The notes: generated by a model from the sequence alone, not told the origin. A stretch of DNA of 64,000 bases from Panopea generosa (GCA_029582155.1 CM055901.1:55224625-55288624); one strand, 5' to 3'. Shown: positions 27,147 to 35,995, counted from the first letter of the stretch. Numbers and translations: made by a program.

Positions 27147-28148
27147 AATAACAACTACACAAACAACAACAATTGTCATATCTCGGCAGTGTCTACTTGA
27201 GACACCCTGATCTTTTTGATATTTTATTAGAATCATCAGAGGCATCTTAGATACTGAGTGGGAGGTTTTTTTTTTGTTGTTGTTGTTTTGTTGTTTTGTT
27301 TTTTTTTGGGGGGGCGGGGGGGTTCTAAGCACTGCAAAAAAGTATTCTGATGGCTGTCACACACACTGAAGTACCATGCCGCAGACGCATGGTATGATAC
27401 CCCACCCAGTCACATTATACTTAAACTGGGCCGACCAGACCTAGAAATTTCCTCTAAATGCTGAGCGTCTAGCGAGAAAGCTTCTAGTACCAATTTTAAA
27501 GTCTTTGGTATGACCCGGTCGGGGATCGAACCCACGACCTTCCGCATGCGAGACGGACGCTCTACCTATAGACCACGCTGCGGTAAGTATATTGAACAAC
27601 TTTCATTCAACTGTGTCGGCAGACCTAAACTTCGCACGACCCGGAGTACAACTCTCTATAAATAAATAGATATAATTATTCATGTAGTAGCTGTTCTATA
27701 AATATTTCTATATGCTTGTTTTGCATTCTGTTTGTTTATACTGTACTGAAAGTAACACATCCACGTTTGAACTTTAAAAAAAAAGTATCATAATTAAGTT
27801 ATGAGCTCATTTCTTATACAAAAGTATGATAACATTATTTAAATTTAAACCAATATCTTCAGATACACAAATTTATTTACACCCAACAAGATATATTATA
27901 AATTGTTCATGATTTTATTTAAATATAGCAACACACTTTTTTTTAAAGGAACTCTTTCTGATGCGGAGATGTACAAGGTTATAAACAGAAAAGAGACATA
28001 TCAAAGACGAGCGTCTTTCAAGAATCAAGGACCCATGTTTAACGAGACCTTCAACATGTTATATCAATTTTACAAACCATTCAACCAAAAGATGGCAGCT
28101 TTAACAGGAAGCCCAGATTTTCTTTATGCACATGATTTTAAGTCGTGA
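10910..28148 (+). CDS. CHST15: Carbohydrate sulfotransferase, CHST15-like (six exons, N-terminus not found)
   Basis: Joined exons 10910-11129, 20859-20981, 21913-22069, 22414-22585, 25594-25738 and 27949-28148 give 1017 nt in one frame ending in TGA; all splice phases agree (0, 1, 1, 2, 0, 1). The family uses PAPS to sulfate glycans in the Golgi; vertebrate CHST15 adds 6-O-sulfate to GalNAc-4-sulfate of chondroitin sulfate. Seen here: NPCWY, then the 5'-phosphosulfate loop VIGVKKCGTSDLFYR (about residues 38-52), then the 3'-phosphate-binding segment ITFRDPVERLYSDYY (about 160-174), a middle segment with VQIQLGIY, and a C-terminal FYKPFNQKM block before the stop, in the order found in CHST15. 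The 338 residues cover the catalytic domain. The cytosolic tail, membrane anchor and stem expected of a type II Golgi enzyme are missing, so 5' exons lie further upstream or were not recognised. Substrate specificity is inferred from family only. Confidence 0.88.
11130..12654 (+). other. Start of long CHST15-like intron
   Basis: Contains unrecognised open frames at 11298-11687 and 11895-12125; neither shows a family motif or flanking splice sites that fit the gene. Confidence 0.35.
12655..14255. repeat. 34-bp minisatellite (about 46 units) in CHST15-like intron
   Basis: Unit GAATGTAGAATACTCTCCTG, AAACACTCGTAATA, with GG/CG variants alternating. Three units make 102 nt, so open frames on the - strand show a 34-residue repeat. 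Lies in the intron 11130-20858. Confidence 0.93.
14262..14716 (-). mobile_element. Non-autonomous inverted-repeat DNA element, family D
   Basis: Ends are inverted: GTCTCACTACACAGTT at the left and, on the - strand at the right, GTCTCACTACAGAGTT. The interior matches 26720-26905 and 59689-59800 (CCTATxTAATTTG, TTTTCAAAATG, GGTTGTGAT). No transposase frame. It sits exactly at the end of the 34-bp array. Confidence 0.7.
14720..16215. other. Intronic sequence, nothing recognised
   Basis: Holds a short inverted repeat GCCTGATAAA / TTTATCAGGC (15239-15303). No exon-like segment. Confidence 0.35.
16220..16445 (-). mobile_element. tRNA-derived SINE, family 3
   Basis: On the - strand: B box GTTCGAATCCCCGCC, then TGATTCGAGTGGGAAAGCTA, TACTGGTTAATTCC and GGTGATCGTCTGTTAGCCCT. 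The body recurs at 20465-20660 (+), and its tail at 28330-28430 and 33556-33656. Confidence 0.75.
16840..17000 (-). mobile_element. SINE family 3 fragment
   Basis: Shares ACTGA(T/C)A(G/A)CTTTCCCACT and GAATCAGTGAT and the head-side GTGGGGATTTGAGC with the copy at 16220-16445, but is more decayed. Confidence 0.6.
17186..17465 (+). mobile_element. tRNA-headed SINE, family 6
   Basis: GCCAGACCGATGAGCTCAGT, CAGTAGAGCACGA (A box), GAGAGTTTGATACC (decayed B box) and GGCTGGCT, whose ends can pair as an acceptor stem. Followed by about 200 nt of non-tRNA body. Confidence 0.6.
17531..17752 (+). pseudogene. Unrecognised 73-codon open segment, possible exon or gene relic
   Basis: Open frame directly after TTTTCAG encodes SDEVSQVVHQDQANLLQYVL, then PEEWIVTVNQILGPCLQKVF and a Lys/Tyr-rich end, then TAA. 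Composition is protein-like, unlike nearby repeats. A further open stretch in another frame (17825-17932, DDSATTIAKINTRKNYLNGL) suggests a disrupted retrocopy or frameshifted gene fragment. No family recognised. It is inside the CHST15-like intron and does not match its phases or domains. Confidence 0.3.
18150..19025. repeat. 185-bp tandem array, about 5 units
   Basis: GGCCATTTTATGAAAAGGGA recurs at about 18152, 18279, 18463, 18648 and 18833, with AGAAAGAATGAAACAATTCT in each. The first unit is shortened. Intronic. Confidence 0.9.
19026..20460. other. Intronic AT-rich sequence, nothing recognised
   Basis: Poly(A)/poly(T)-rich, no exon-like segment or repeated block noticed. Confidence 0.35.
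20465..20660 (+). mobile_element. tRNA-derived SINE, family 3
   Basis: Matches the reverse complement of 16220-16445: GAAGGTTATCAGTTACCTG, GGAGATGTGTTTAAGTACTG, GTTAGATTAATTGATCGTCT. The tRNA head is decayed. Ends 200 nt before the exon at 20859. Confidence 0.65.
20859..20981 (+). CDS. CHST15: CHST15-like exon 2 of those found
   Basis: 123 nt between CTCTCAG and GTATGT. Phase 1 at both ends; the base A from the previous exon completes a Lys codon. Encodes NGNMDDFNNYIDMFSKAA followed by a basic segment ending YNYRQITG. Lies almost 10 kb downstream of the preceding exon, across an intron full of repeats. Assigned by phase, position and the D-x-Y-x-x-x-F pattern of this part of the family. Confidence 0.8.
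21913..22069 (+). CDS. CHST15: CHST15-like exon with start of 3'-phosphate-binding segment
   Basis: 157 nt between ATTTCAG and the donor GTTCGC (weak beyond GT). Phase 1 in, phase 2 out. Encodes GEGSPSNLHLNTHWM, then IILDYIHHFLPNAKLLITF and RDPVER, the first half of the PAPS 3'-PSB motif. The intron splits the Arg codon of this motif. Confidence 0.87.
22149..22189. repeat. (GA)n microsatellite
   Basis: Perfect AG dinucleotide run in the intron between exons 22069 and 22414. Confidence 0.97.
22414..22585 (+). CDS. CHST15: CHST15-like exon with LYSDYY of the 3'-PSB
   Basis: 172 nt between TTTCCAG and GTAAGG, phase 2 in, phase 0 out. Completes RDPVERLYSDYY, where the Arg and Ser are the PAPS 3'-phosphate ligands in this family, then HLVVTEGIKLYQDCFQ and SCVFNPKLNGKTR. 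The following intron (22586-25593) holds 45-bp and 28-bp minisatellites. Confidence 0.88.
22690..23190. repeat. Minisatellite of about 43-45 bp, about 11 units
   Basis: GGGTACCAGTCAACACTAAG followed by ACAGGGATGACTGGTCCGGG recurs with drift at 22719, 22762, 22804 and onward. In the intron 22586-25593. Confidence 0.85.
23248..23292. repeat. (CCGT)n microsatellite, imperfect
   Basis: CCGTCCGTCCGTCTGTCCGT, then CCGTCAGTCAGTCC. Confidence 0.85.
23735..25525. repeat. 28-bp minisatellite (about 63 units) in CHST15-like intron
   Basis: Unit CAGTAACATGATTTGACATC, ACTGTCTC. Variants (CAACGCAG, TTCACTG) recur in blocks, for example 23997-24175 against 24249-24427, so several units were copied together. 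The 3' end of the array runs into a partial copy of the next exon. Confidence 0.95.
25594..25738 (+). CDS. CHST15: CHST15-like exon VQIQLGIY
   Basis: 145 nt between CTTGTTTACAG and GTAAGT, phase 0 in, phase 1 out. Encodes VQIQLGIYCVFWEELTRLFP, then EQILVLQNKNLRDKENTM and VYNFLEM, matching the conserved CHST15 segment where the enzyme reads the sugar chain and dimerises. A damaged copy of its acceptor and first bases lies directly upstream at 25507-25558 (see findings). Confidence 0.88.
26120..26195 (+). mobile_element. Family D inverted-repeat element, fragment
   Basis: TTCACTACACAGTTACGCCC followed by CACGACTTCATGCAATTTGG resembles the left end of 59689-60279. Confidence 0.5.
26720..27010 (+). 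mobile_element. Family D inverted-repeat element, right end lost
   Basis: AACGTTTCACTACACAGTTG, CCTATGTAATTTG, TTTTCAAAATGAC, GGTTGTGATGATTTCTGCAG, and later ACATTCCTGCTATGAAAT as in 60184. The right terminal repeat is not recognisable. Confidence 0.6.
27084..27150. repeat. (CAA)n / (CGACAA)n microsatellite
   Basis: Runs of CAACAACAA followed by CGACAACGACAA. Confidence 0.95.
27264..27322. repeat. Poly(T)/poly(G) low-complexity tract
   Basis: T runs with GTT steps followed by GGGGGGGCGGGGGGG. Confidence 0.9.
27350..27586 (-). mobile_element. tRNA-derived SINE, family 2
   Basis: On the - strand: GCAGCGTGGTCTATAGGTAG, AGCGTCCGTCTCGCATGCGG, B box GGTTCGATCCCC, then TTAGAGGAAATTTCTAGGTC and GACTGGGTGGGGTATCATAC. 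The duplication begins inside its head, so copy 2 (32733-32812) carries only the head. Confidence 0.82.
27949..28148 (+). CDS. CHST15: CHST15-like terminal exon, copy 1
   Basis: 200 nt after TTTTTTTTAAAG, phase 1 in, ending in TGA. Encodes RTLSDAEMYKVINRK, QGPMFNETFNMLYQFYKPFN and a tail ending HDFKS. FY(R/K)PFN near the C-terminus is a family hallmark. AATAAA lies 61 nt after the stop. Near-identical second copy at 33175-33374. Confidence 0.88.
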
Positions 28149-28209
28149 TGAAAACGTCATTTTCTTCGATAAACGAAATGTCATACATACCATTTACGAA
28201 TAATGATAA

Positions 28210-28215
28210 AATAAA
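28210..28215 (+). promoter_or_regulatory. Poly(A) signal AATAAA for CHST15-like copy 1
   Basis: Canonical AATAAA 61 nt downstream of the TGA at 28148. More AATAAA-like hexamers follow within the next 90 nt. Assigned by position only. Confidence 0.5.
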
Positions 28216-28329
28216 TATACATGGGGCAATATAGTATGAAGACGGTCTGACAGCTGTAACTTAATAAAAATATCAAGAAATAAAAGAATAAAAAAGACTC
28301 CAGTACGAAATTTATTATAGATAAATTTT

Positions 28330-28435
28330 GTTTGTTTAAATATTTAGCGTCATCGAGGGCTATCAGACGATCAGTCGACCTAACCATTATTTCCTGGGAC
28401 CCTTGACGGTTAACCAGTACTTGAGCATACAATAA
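28330..28435 (-). mobile_element. SINE family 3 tail (copy 1)
   Basis: AGGGCTATCAGACGATCAGT, CCTAACCATTATTTCCTGGG and AACCAGTACTTGAGCATAC match 16254-16318. Lies just past the CHST15-like stop. Duplicate at 33556-33661. Confidence 0.65.
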
Positions 28436-29629
28436 CGGATACCCTTAGAAACGAAAAAAAATCAAAGGAGATAAATACGCATTCAACAAGTCACAGTAGA
28501 CATCTAACTACCAAAGATGCAAATATATTCAACCTGTACCTTCACTATAATATTTATATAATAACAGAAGACAACAATGTTTGTTTGCAGTATCTGAAAT
28601 AAAGATGATAATTTGTCACAAAAATAACAATCGTTTAATGGAAATAAATCGTGTTTTACAAACCATTTTTTTCAAAGCAATAGGTTAATACTCGCTCACT
28701 GTGACCTTATGACCAATAAGCACTTCCTGTCATTATTTAAACAGGTGAAATAAATTGGCATTCACTTCCGGGTTGGACTAAAATAGATTTTTTCCTGTTT
28801 AAAATTAAACCTATGTAATGTAGTATCAAATATTACGCGTGAGAATGGACTAGGACAGGAATTTAATGTCAGTTTTAAGTCTCCGATTAAAAAGTCGAAT
28901 CTGCCATGTTGTTTTGGGGGCATATGTGAAATGACATATCATTCATATTTAACTCATAACGTAGAAATAATTATATGTTGTATGTGATTTGAATGTAGTT
29001 ATAATACCCGGCATACACAAGCATACTAGATGGAAACGCATACTTAAGTTCAATCGTTAGAGGCCAATACAAATCCCTCAGATCTATATTATGTGTTGGT
29101 CCTGTCTATAATCACGAATTCGGCTATGAAGGCATTTGGCGAATGACTTAGTATGGATTATGTAGCCTCATTTTCTGATATGAGAATTAATATATATATA
29201 TATACATTATCAGCAAAAATACAAAAAAACATAGCGTGGTGAATGATAGGCCATCTAAAAGTGTTTTTCTTTAATCACACATGCTTTGTTCTACAGATAA
29301 AATCAAATATTTTTTTTGTAAATATTGTAAAAACCTGTTTTGTCACTTGATGTACAGTCGATAAGTAAAGAAAACAAGGTCATTTTGGTAACCTAATTTT
29401 AATCACTTATCTTGATCCAATATGAATACAATGTCGACGTAAAAGACTATAAACACTTGTTTGAAACTCGCTGTAAAAAAACTAGAAATGTCACTTGTAA
29501 GTATCACATTCCCTCCAATTGGTCTGTGAAAATAATGATATATGTTATAATAGGTAGCGATGTATCCATGAATATAAAGAGTAATGGACTGACATTTAGA
29601 CAAGAAACGCAATTTCATGATTTTACAAT

Positions 29630-30225
29630 AAAGTGTGACCTTGGCCTTTGTATAACCTTGACCTTGGTTTATGATGTAAAGGTCTTGGTATGTCTACAGG
29701 TATATGCAAATGGCACATCATTATGGCATGCTGATCACTTGTGCCAAGCTACTTTAAAATCCCTCCATGTAAGACATAGACCAGGCATGAAATATCAAAC
29801 AAATTGAAAGTGTGACCTTGACCTTTAAGGTAAGGTTCTGGGCCGTAGTTGATCAATTGATAAATTGAGCCATGCGTTTTTGAAATCCATCCAGGTATAA
29901 TTAAGTTACTGACCGGACTAGAAATCTCAAACAGACTTAAAGTGTTGTAAAACAAACTCAAACTGTGACCTTGACCTTTGAGGTAGGGGTGTCTTATGTT
30001 AGACACATCATCATGTCACCTTGTTAAATTGAGTCAAGTTGAAGACAAAGTAACAGACCAGACACGAAATATTATACAAATTAAAAGTGTGGCCGTGACA
30101 TTTGAGGAAAGGATCTGCGTCTTGCACGACACTTCATCATGTCATGTTGATCAACTGAGCCAAGTGTGTCTGAAATACGTCTATGTATAACAAAGTTGAG
30201 AACCAGACACGAAACCTCAAAAGGT
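29630..30225. repeat. Diverged tandem repeat with TGACCTTGACCTTT (copy 1)
   Basis: About four units of 120-155 bp each beginning GTGTGACCTTGACCTTTGAG (29634, 29811, 29966, 30088) and containing CATCATGTCA..GTTGATCAA..TGAGCCAAG and ACCAGACACGAAA. No open frame fits a known protein. Confidence 0.8.
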
Positions 30226-30764
30226 GGACAAATAAAACAGAACAAAAGTGTTATCTTCACGAAGTACCAATGTATTTTTTACTAATATATTGTATATACA
30301 ATAACAATTTTTTTTCCATATAGATAAAAGTTTGATGTAAACCTCACACTATGAATTAGAATACCACATATTGTGTTTTCCAATTAAAATCTTCACCATC
30401 AGTTTCTCGCTTTAAACCTTAATTTAGCGCCAGGTGTAATACCTTCTCTTATGTCAGTACTTAATTGAGTGGCCCTGTATTAAATAGTATTAGAGTAAAG
30501 CTATTGGTGATACAACTATTATTGTTGGCATTGGTAATAATGATGCTATAAAAACCTTTCTCAAGATAGCCCTGTATCACCAATATGTATCCCGCATTAG
30601 ATTTCATTCTGTTTTGTTCTGCTCATCAGAATTGTTACTGACCACGATCTGTTATCTTATAATGTATGCATACATGCACATTATATGCCACAATGTGTTA
30701 CATCTTTATAATTCATGAACTTTAACACACATCTGTATGTAATACTAACATTTTACATGCTATC

Positions 30765-31166
30765 AAGTTTTGCTTGCTATCATTAAGTGGCCTTGCATTA
30801 TTCAGTATTTATTCTATAAACTTTAATTGCATTTTCTCTGAAAATCTTCAGTGGATTTGCCTCATCCAATTTTGCTTGCTATTTCTAAGTGGCATTGCAT
30901 TATTCGGTATTTATTCAATAAACTTTAATTGCATTTTCTCTGAAAATCTTCGGTTGATTTGCCTAATCAAGATTTGCTTGCTATCATTAAGTGGCCTTGC
31001 ATTATTCAGTATTTATTCTATAAACTTTAATTGCATTTTCTCTGAAAATCTTCAGTTGCTTTGCCTCATCATATTTTGTTTGCTATCACTAAGTGGACTT
31101 GCATTATTCGGTAATTATTCCATAAACTTTAATTGCATTTTCTCTGAAAATCTTTATTTGACTGGC
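30765..31166. repeat. 102-bp tandem array, four units (copy 1), last unit overlaps coding exon
   Basis: TGCTTGCTATCATTAAGTGG, CCTTGCATTATTCAGTATTT and ATTGCATTTTCTCTGAAAAT recur every 102 bp. Read on the - strand each unit contains KIFRENAIKVY and a stop, i.e. the amidohydrolase C-terminus. The unit at 31071-31166 is the real coding one. Confidence 0.93.
31012..31017 (-). promoter_or_regulatory. Poly(A) signal AATAAA for amidohydrolase, distal copy
   Basis: Equivalent of 36141-36146, about 90 nt past the stop at 31104. Further AATAAA copies recur in each 102-bp unit. Confidence 0.42.
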
Positions 31167-31295
31167 CTCATCAAGTTTTGACAACAATGATTTGATGTTG
31201 TTAAAATTTTCAAAATATGTAGCATCTGCTTGACTGAACACAGGCCAATCTGATCCAAAGATACACCGGTCCGCAGTGAACACGTCCAACACATG
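31104..31295 (-). CDS. Amidohydrolase terminal exon, duplicate (copy 1, distal)
   Basis: Same 192 nt and same encoded peptide, including DRCIFGSDWPV and the stop, as 36233-36424. Preserved intact although probably not the default last exon; recent duplication alone could explain this. Confidence 0.55.
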   Translation of the reverse strand, partial: HVLDVFTADRCIFGSDWPVFSQADATYFENFNNIKSLLSKLDEASQIKIFRENAIKVYGIITE

Positions 31296-31960
31296 CTGAA
31301 AATGAAATGTTTGAAATGATAAGTACAGTACAGTAGAAATAAAATTAATTAATTTTAAATTTATCAACCAAAAGGCGAAAGAAAACATTTCAAAATGTGA
31401 TAAAACACCATTTTCAAAACTGCATTACAAATTACATGTATATATGGAGATAGTATACCCAACCCACCTAGTCTAGGGGCAACTTGCTTACTTCCTATTA
31501 AGGCAGCATCATTAGAGTCCCTGACGTGGCAGACTAGTTTGATATTGAAAATCAAGACAACGTTTAACACCGTGTCTGTTCATTCTATTTAAGCTTTGTA
31601 TTCTAGTGTGTGTATTCTTAGATTTTGTCCTATTTTATTAGCCAATGATCGTTCTTTTTTTTTCTCAAAATAAAACGTTCCATTTAACATATACTGTTAT
31701 GGCAATCATAAGATGTTGTCCTAATTTCCCAGTCAACGAATTTTCCCTAAGAACTACAGTAGATCAACATCTAAGTCGGTTTCTTATCTATAGAAAATAT
31801 GTCTAAATTAGGTATCTCACAACCAAAAAAGCATTATAGTATCATGATAATTAGATGACAGACTATGTGTGTAAATAGAAGCCTGCTATAAATTCAACAT
31901 CTATATTTCATCGATGTATTAATGGTATATTAATGACATTAGTACAGGTTATATACTTAC

Positions 31961-32027
31961 ATCAATGAACGGCTGAAAGTTGACCTGTTTCCAGACATCA
32001 GGGGTCAACTCTGATATTAAACCTGAT
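31961..32027 (-). CDS. Amidohydrolase exon 7, duplicate (copy 1, distal)
   Basis: Same splice sites and peptide as 37090-37156. Lies 3' of a complete terminal exon set, so it would be used only if transcription passes 36233 and the proximal pair is skipped. Confidence 0.55.
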
Positions 32028-32732
32028 CTAAAATATATTTATAGAAGTTAGTTTAAACGTGTTTTCTTTCACATCAAATGTGAAACATTTTTTTACGCTC
32101 GACGGTGTCCTGCAACAGTACCAAGCATAAACATATACAGTGTATTAACGCCATGTGTATTGCATGCATGGCACGTAACAATCTTTATAGCACTAACAGA
32201 ATGACTCCGAATTCATTATAAACATCAGAATAGTGTTGCTTGACCAGTATTTTATATCATGGAAGACCATGCAATGGACACAAAGCATGTAACGTTGGAA
32301 TGGAATCATGTATTCTCTTGGTATCTTACAGATGCAATCATGTCATTGCCATATTTAAATTTTTAACGCAACAACTGTTGTGGTCCTTTGGTAGAGTGAA
32401 TGTCTCATATACAGAAGTGTGTTAGTTGATCCTCGATCATGTCATACCAAGCTAAAATAGGAACCAGAAGCTTCTTCAGTTGTACCTAACATTTAGAGCT
32501 TAGTTCAGTTGGTGGCATAATGTGACAGTACGTAGATTACTGTCTCAAGTAGACGCAATCATAATAGGACTAGAACATTGCTGATAGCCATGTACTGAAC
32601 ACAATACATTTTAATCAGCAATAAAGACATATATAAATAGTATTATCATCAATAAATAGAAATACCATAATCATTAACAAAATGCAATAACAGCATGATC
32701 ATAAATAAATCATGTCATAAATAATAACTTAA

Positions 32733-32812
32733 GTATGATCCGGTCGGGGATCGAATCCACGACCTTCCGCATGCGAGACGGACGCTCTACCAATAAGACC
32801 ACGCTGCGGTAA
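32733..32812 (-). mobile_element. SINE family 2 head, truncated by duplication breakpoint
   Basis: Same tRNA-like head with B box GGTTCGATCCCC on the - strand, reading GGTCTTATTGGTAGAGCG for the A box; the body is missing because the duplicated block starts here. Confidence 0.8.
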
Positions 32813-33174
32813 GTATATTGAACAACTTTCATTCAACTGTGTCGGCAGACCTAAACTTCGCACGACCCGGAGTACAACTCTCTATAAATAAAAAGATATA
32901 ATTATTCATGTAGTAGCTGTTCTATAAATATTTCTATTTGCTTGTTTTGCATTCTGTTTGTTTATACTGTACTGAAAGTAACACATCCACGTTTGAAATT
33001 TAAAAAACTAGTATCATAGTTAAGTTATGAGCTCATTTCTTATACAAAAGTATGATAACATTATTTAAATTTAAACCAATATCTTCAGATACACAAATTT
33101 ATTTACACCCAACAAGATATATTATAAATTGTTCATGATTTTATTTAAATATAGCAACACACTTTTTTTTAAAG

Positions 33175-33374
33175 GAACTCTTTCTGATGCGGAGATGGAC
33201 AAGGTTATAAACAGAAAAGAGACATATCAAAGACGAGCGTCTTTCAAGAATCAAGGACCCATGTTTAACGAGACCTTCAACATGTTATATCAATTTTACA
33301 AACCATTCAACCAAAAGATGGCAGCTTTAACAGGAAGCCCAGATTTTCTTTATGCACATGATTTTAAGTCGTGA
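33175..33374 (+). CDS. CHST15: CHST15-like terminal exon, copy 2 (in tandem duplication)
   Basis: Same acceptor, length, frame and stop as 27949-28148. I see one nucleotide difference within the 200 nt, TAC to GAC, changing EMYKV to EMDKV. It has its own AATAAA. It could act as an alternative last exon if copy 1 is skipped or the transcript reads through, or be an unused duplicate. No further copy of the upstream exons precedes it, so it is not part of a second complete gene. Confidence 0.6.
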
Positions 33375-33435
33375 TGAAAACGTAATTTTCTTCGATAAAC
33401 GAAATGTTATACATACCATTTACGAATAATGATAA

Positions 33436-33441
33436 AATAAA
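33436..33441 (+). promoter_or_regulatory. Poly(A) signal AATAAA for CHST15-like copy 2
   Basis: Duplicate of the signal at 28210, 61 nt past the copy 2 stop, unchanged in sequence. Confidence 0.45.
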
Positions 33442-33555
33442 TATACATGGGGCAATATAGTATGAAGACGGTCTGACAGCTGTAACTTAATAAAAATATC
33501 AAGAAATAAAAGAATAAAAAAGACTCCAGTACGAAATTTATTATAGATAAATTTT

Positions 33556-33661
33556 GTTTGTTTAAATATTTAGCGTCATCGAGGGCTATCAGACGATCAG
33601 TCGACCTAACCATTATTTCCTGGGACCCTTGACGGTTAACCAGTACTCGAGCATACAATAA
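33556..33661 (-). mobile_element. SINE family 3 tail (copy 2)
   Basis: Duplicate of 28330-28435 within the segmental duplication. Confidence 0.65.
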
Positions 33662-34857
33662 CGGATACCCTTAGAAACGAAAAGAAAAATCAAAGGAGAT
33701 AAATGCGCATTCAACAAGTCACAGTAGACATCTAACTACCAAAGATGCACATATATTCAACCTGTACCTTTACTACAATATTTATATAATAACAGAAGAC
33801 AACAATGTTTGTTTGCAGTATCTGAAATAAAGATGATAATTTGTCACAAAAATAACAATCGTTTAATGGAAATAAATCGTGTTTTACAAACCATTTTTTT
33901 CAAAGCATTAGGTTAATACTCGCTCACTGTGACCTTATGACCAATAAGCACTTCCTGTCATTATTTAAACAGGTGAAATAAATTGGCAATCACTTCCGGG
34001 TTGGACTAAAATAGATTTTTTCCTGTTTAAAATTAAACCTATGTAATGTAGTATCAAATATTACGCGTGAGAATGGACTAGGACAGGAATTTAATGTCAG
34101 TTTTAAAACTCCGATTAAAAAGTCGAGTCTGCCATGTTGTTTTGGGGGCATATGTGAAATGACATATCATTCATATTTAACTCATAACGTAGAAATAATT
34201 ATATGTTGTATGTGATTTGAATGTAGTTATAATACCCGGCATACACAAGCATACTAGATGGAAACGCATACTTAAGTTTAATCGTTAGAGGCCAATACAA
34301 TTCCCTCAGATCTATATTATGTGTTGGTCCTGTCTATAATCACGAATTCGGCTATGAAGGCATTTGGCGAATGACTTAGTATGGATTATGTAGCCTCATT
34401 TTCTGATATGATAATTAATATATATATATATACATTATCAGCAAAAAAACAAAAAAACATAGCGTGGTGAATGATAGGCCATCTAAAAGTTTTTTTCTTT
34501 TATCACACATGCTTTGTTATACAGATAAAATCAAATATTTTTTTTGTAAATATTGTAAAAACCTGTTTTGTCACTCGATGTACAGTCGATAAGTAAAGAA
34601 AACAAGGTCATTTTGGTAACCTAATTTTAATCACTTATCTTGATCCAATATGAATACAATGTCGACGTAAAAGACTATAAACACTTGTTTGAAACTCGCT
34701 GTAAAAAAACTAGAAATGTCACTGGTAAGTATCACATTCCCTCCAATTGGTCTGTGAAAATAATGATATATATGTTATAATAGGTAGCGATGTATCCATG
34801 AATATAAAGAGTAATGGACTGACATTTCAGACAAGAAACGCAATTTCATGATTTTAC

Positions 34858-35460
34858 AATAAAGTGTGACCTTGGCCTTTGTATAACCTTGACCTTGGTT
34901 TATGATGTAAAGGTCTTGGTATGTCTACAGGTATATGCAAATGGCACATCATTATGACATGCTGATCACTTGTGTCAAGCTACTTTAAAATCCCTCCATG
35001 TAAGACATAGACCAGGCATGAAATATCAAACAAACTGAAAGTGTGACCTTGACCTTTGAGGTAAGGTTCTGGGCCGTAGTTGATCAATTGACAAATTGAG
35101 CCATGCGTTTTTGAAATCCATCCAGGTATAATTAAGTTACTGACCGGACTAGAAATCTCAAACAGACTTAAAGTGTTGTAAAACAAACTCAAACTGTGAC
35201 CTTGACCTTTGAGGTAGGGGTGTCTTATGTTAGACACATCATCATGTCACCTTGTTAAATTGAGTCAAGTTGAAGACAAAGTAACAGACCAGACACGAAA
35301 TATTATACAAATTAAAAGTGTGACCGTGACATTTGAGGAAAGGATCTGCGTCTTGCACGACACTTCATCATGTCATGTTGATCAACTGAGCCAAGTGTGT
35401 CTGAAATACGTCTATGTATAACAAAGTTGAGAACCAGACACGAAACCTCAAAAGGTGGAC
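34858..35460. repeat. Diverged tandem repeat with TGACCTTGACCTTT (copy 2)
   Basis: Counterpart of 29630-30225 in the duplicated block, with a few substitutions. Confidence 0.8.
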
Positions 35461-35995
35461 AAATAAAACAGAACAAAAGTGTTATCTTCACGAAGTACCA
35501 ATGTATTTTTTACTAATATATTGTATATACAATAACAATTTTTTTTCCATATAGATAAGAGTTTGATGTAAACCTCACAATATGAATTAGAATACCACAT
35601 ATTGTGTTTTCCAATTAAAATCTTCACCATCAGTTTCTCGCTTTAAACCTTAATTTAGCGCCAGGTGTAATACCTTCTCTTATGTCAGTACTTAATTGAG
35701 TGGCCCTGTATTAAATAGTATTAGAGTAAAGCTATTGGTGATACAACTATTATTGTTGGCATTGGTAATAATGATGCTATAAAAACCTTTCCCAGGATAG
35801 CCCTGTATCGCCAATATGTATCCCGCATTGGATTTCATTCTGTTTTGTTCTGCTCATCAGAATTTGTACTGACCACGATCTGTTATCTTATAATGTATGC
35901 ATACATGCACATTATATGCCACAATGTGTTACATCTTTATAATTCATGAACTTTAACACACATCTGTATGTAATACTAACATTTTACATGCTATC

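Larger units (their letters stand above)
27508..32730. repeat. Segmental tandem duplication, copy 1
   Basis: About 5.2 kb that reappears at 32733-37860 in the same order with scattered substitutions. Starts inside a SINE head (GTATGACCCGGTCGGGG) and ends in ATAATAACTT within a roughly 112-bp AT-rich tandem repeat. Contains CHST15-like last exon, a SINE tail, the TGACCTTGACCTTT array, the 102-bp array (four units) and amidohydrolase exons 7-8. Confidence 0.93.

Noticed and set aside
28181-28432. 83-codon - strand frame after the sulfotransferase stop, duplicated at 33407-33658
   Set aside because: Overlaps 3' UTR and a SINE tail; its duplication follows from the segmental duplication, not from conservation.
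29749-30190. Open frames in the TGACCTTGACCTTT repeat
   Set aside because: Short, repeat-derived, different frames open in each unit, no domain.
30774-31181. 135-codon + strand frame in the 102-bp array
   Set aside because: Antisense of the duplicated amidohydrolase tail; periodic and hydrophobic only through repetition.
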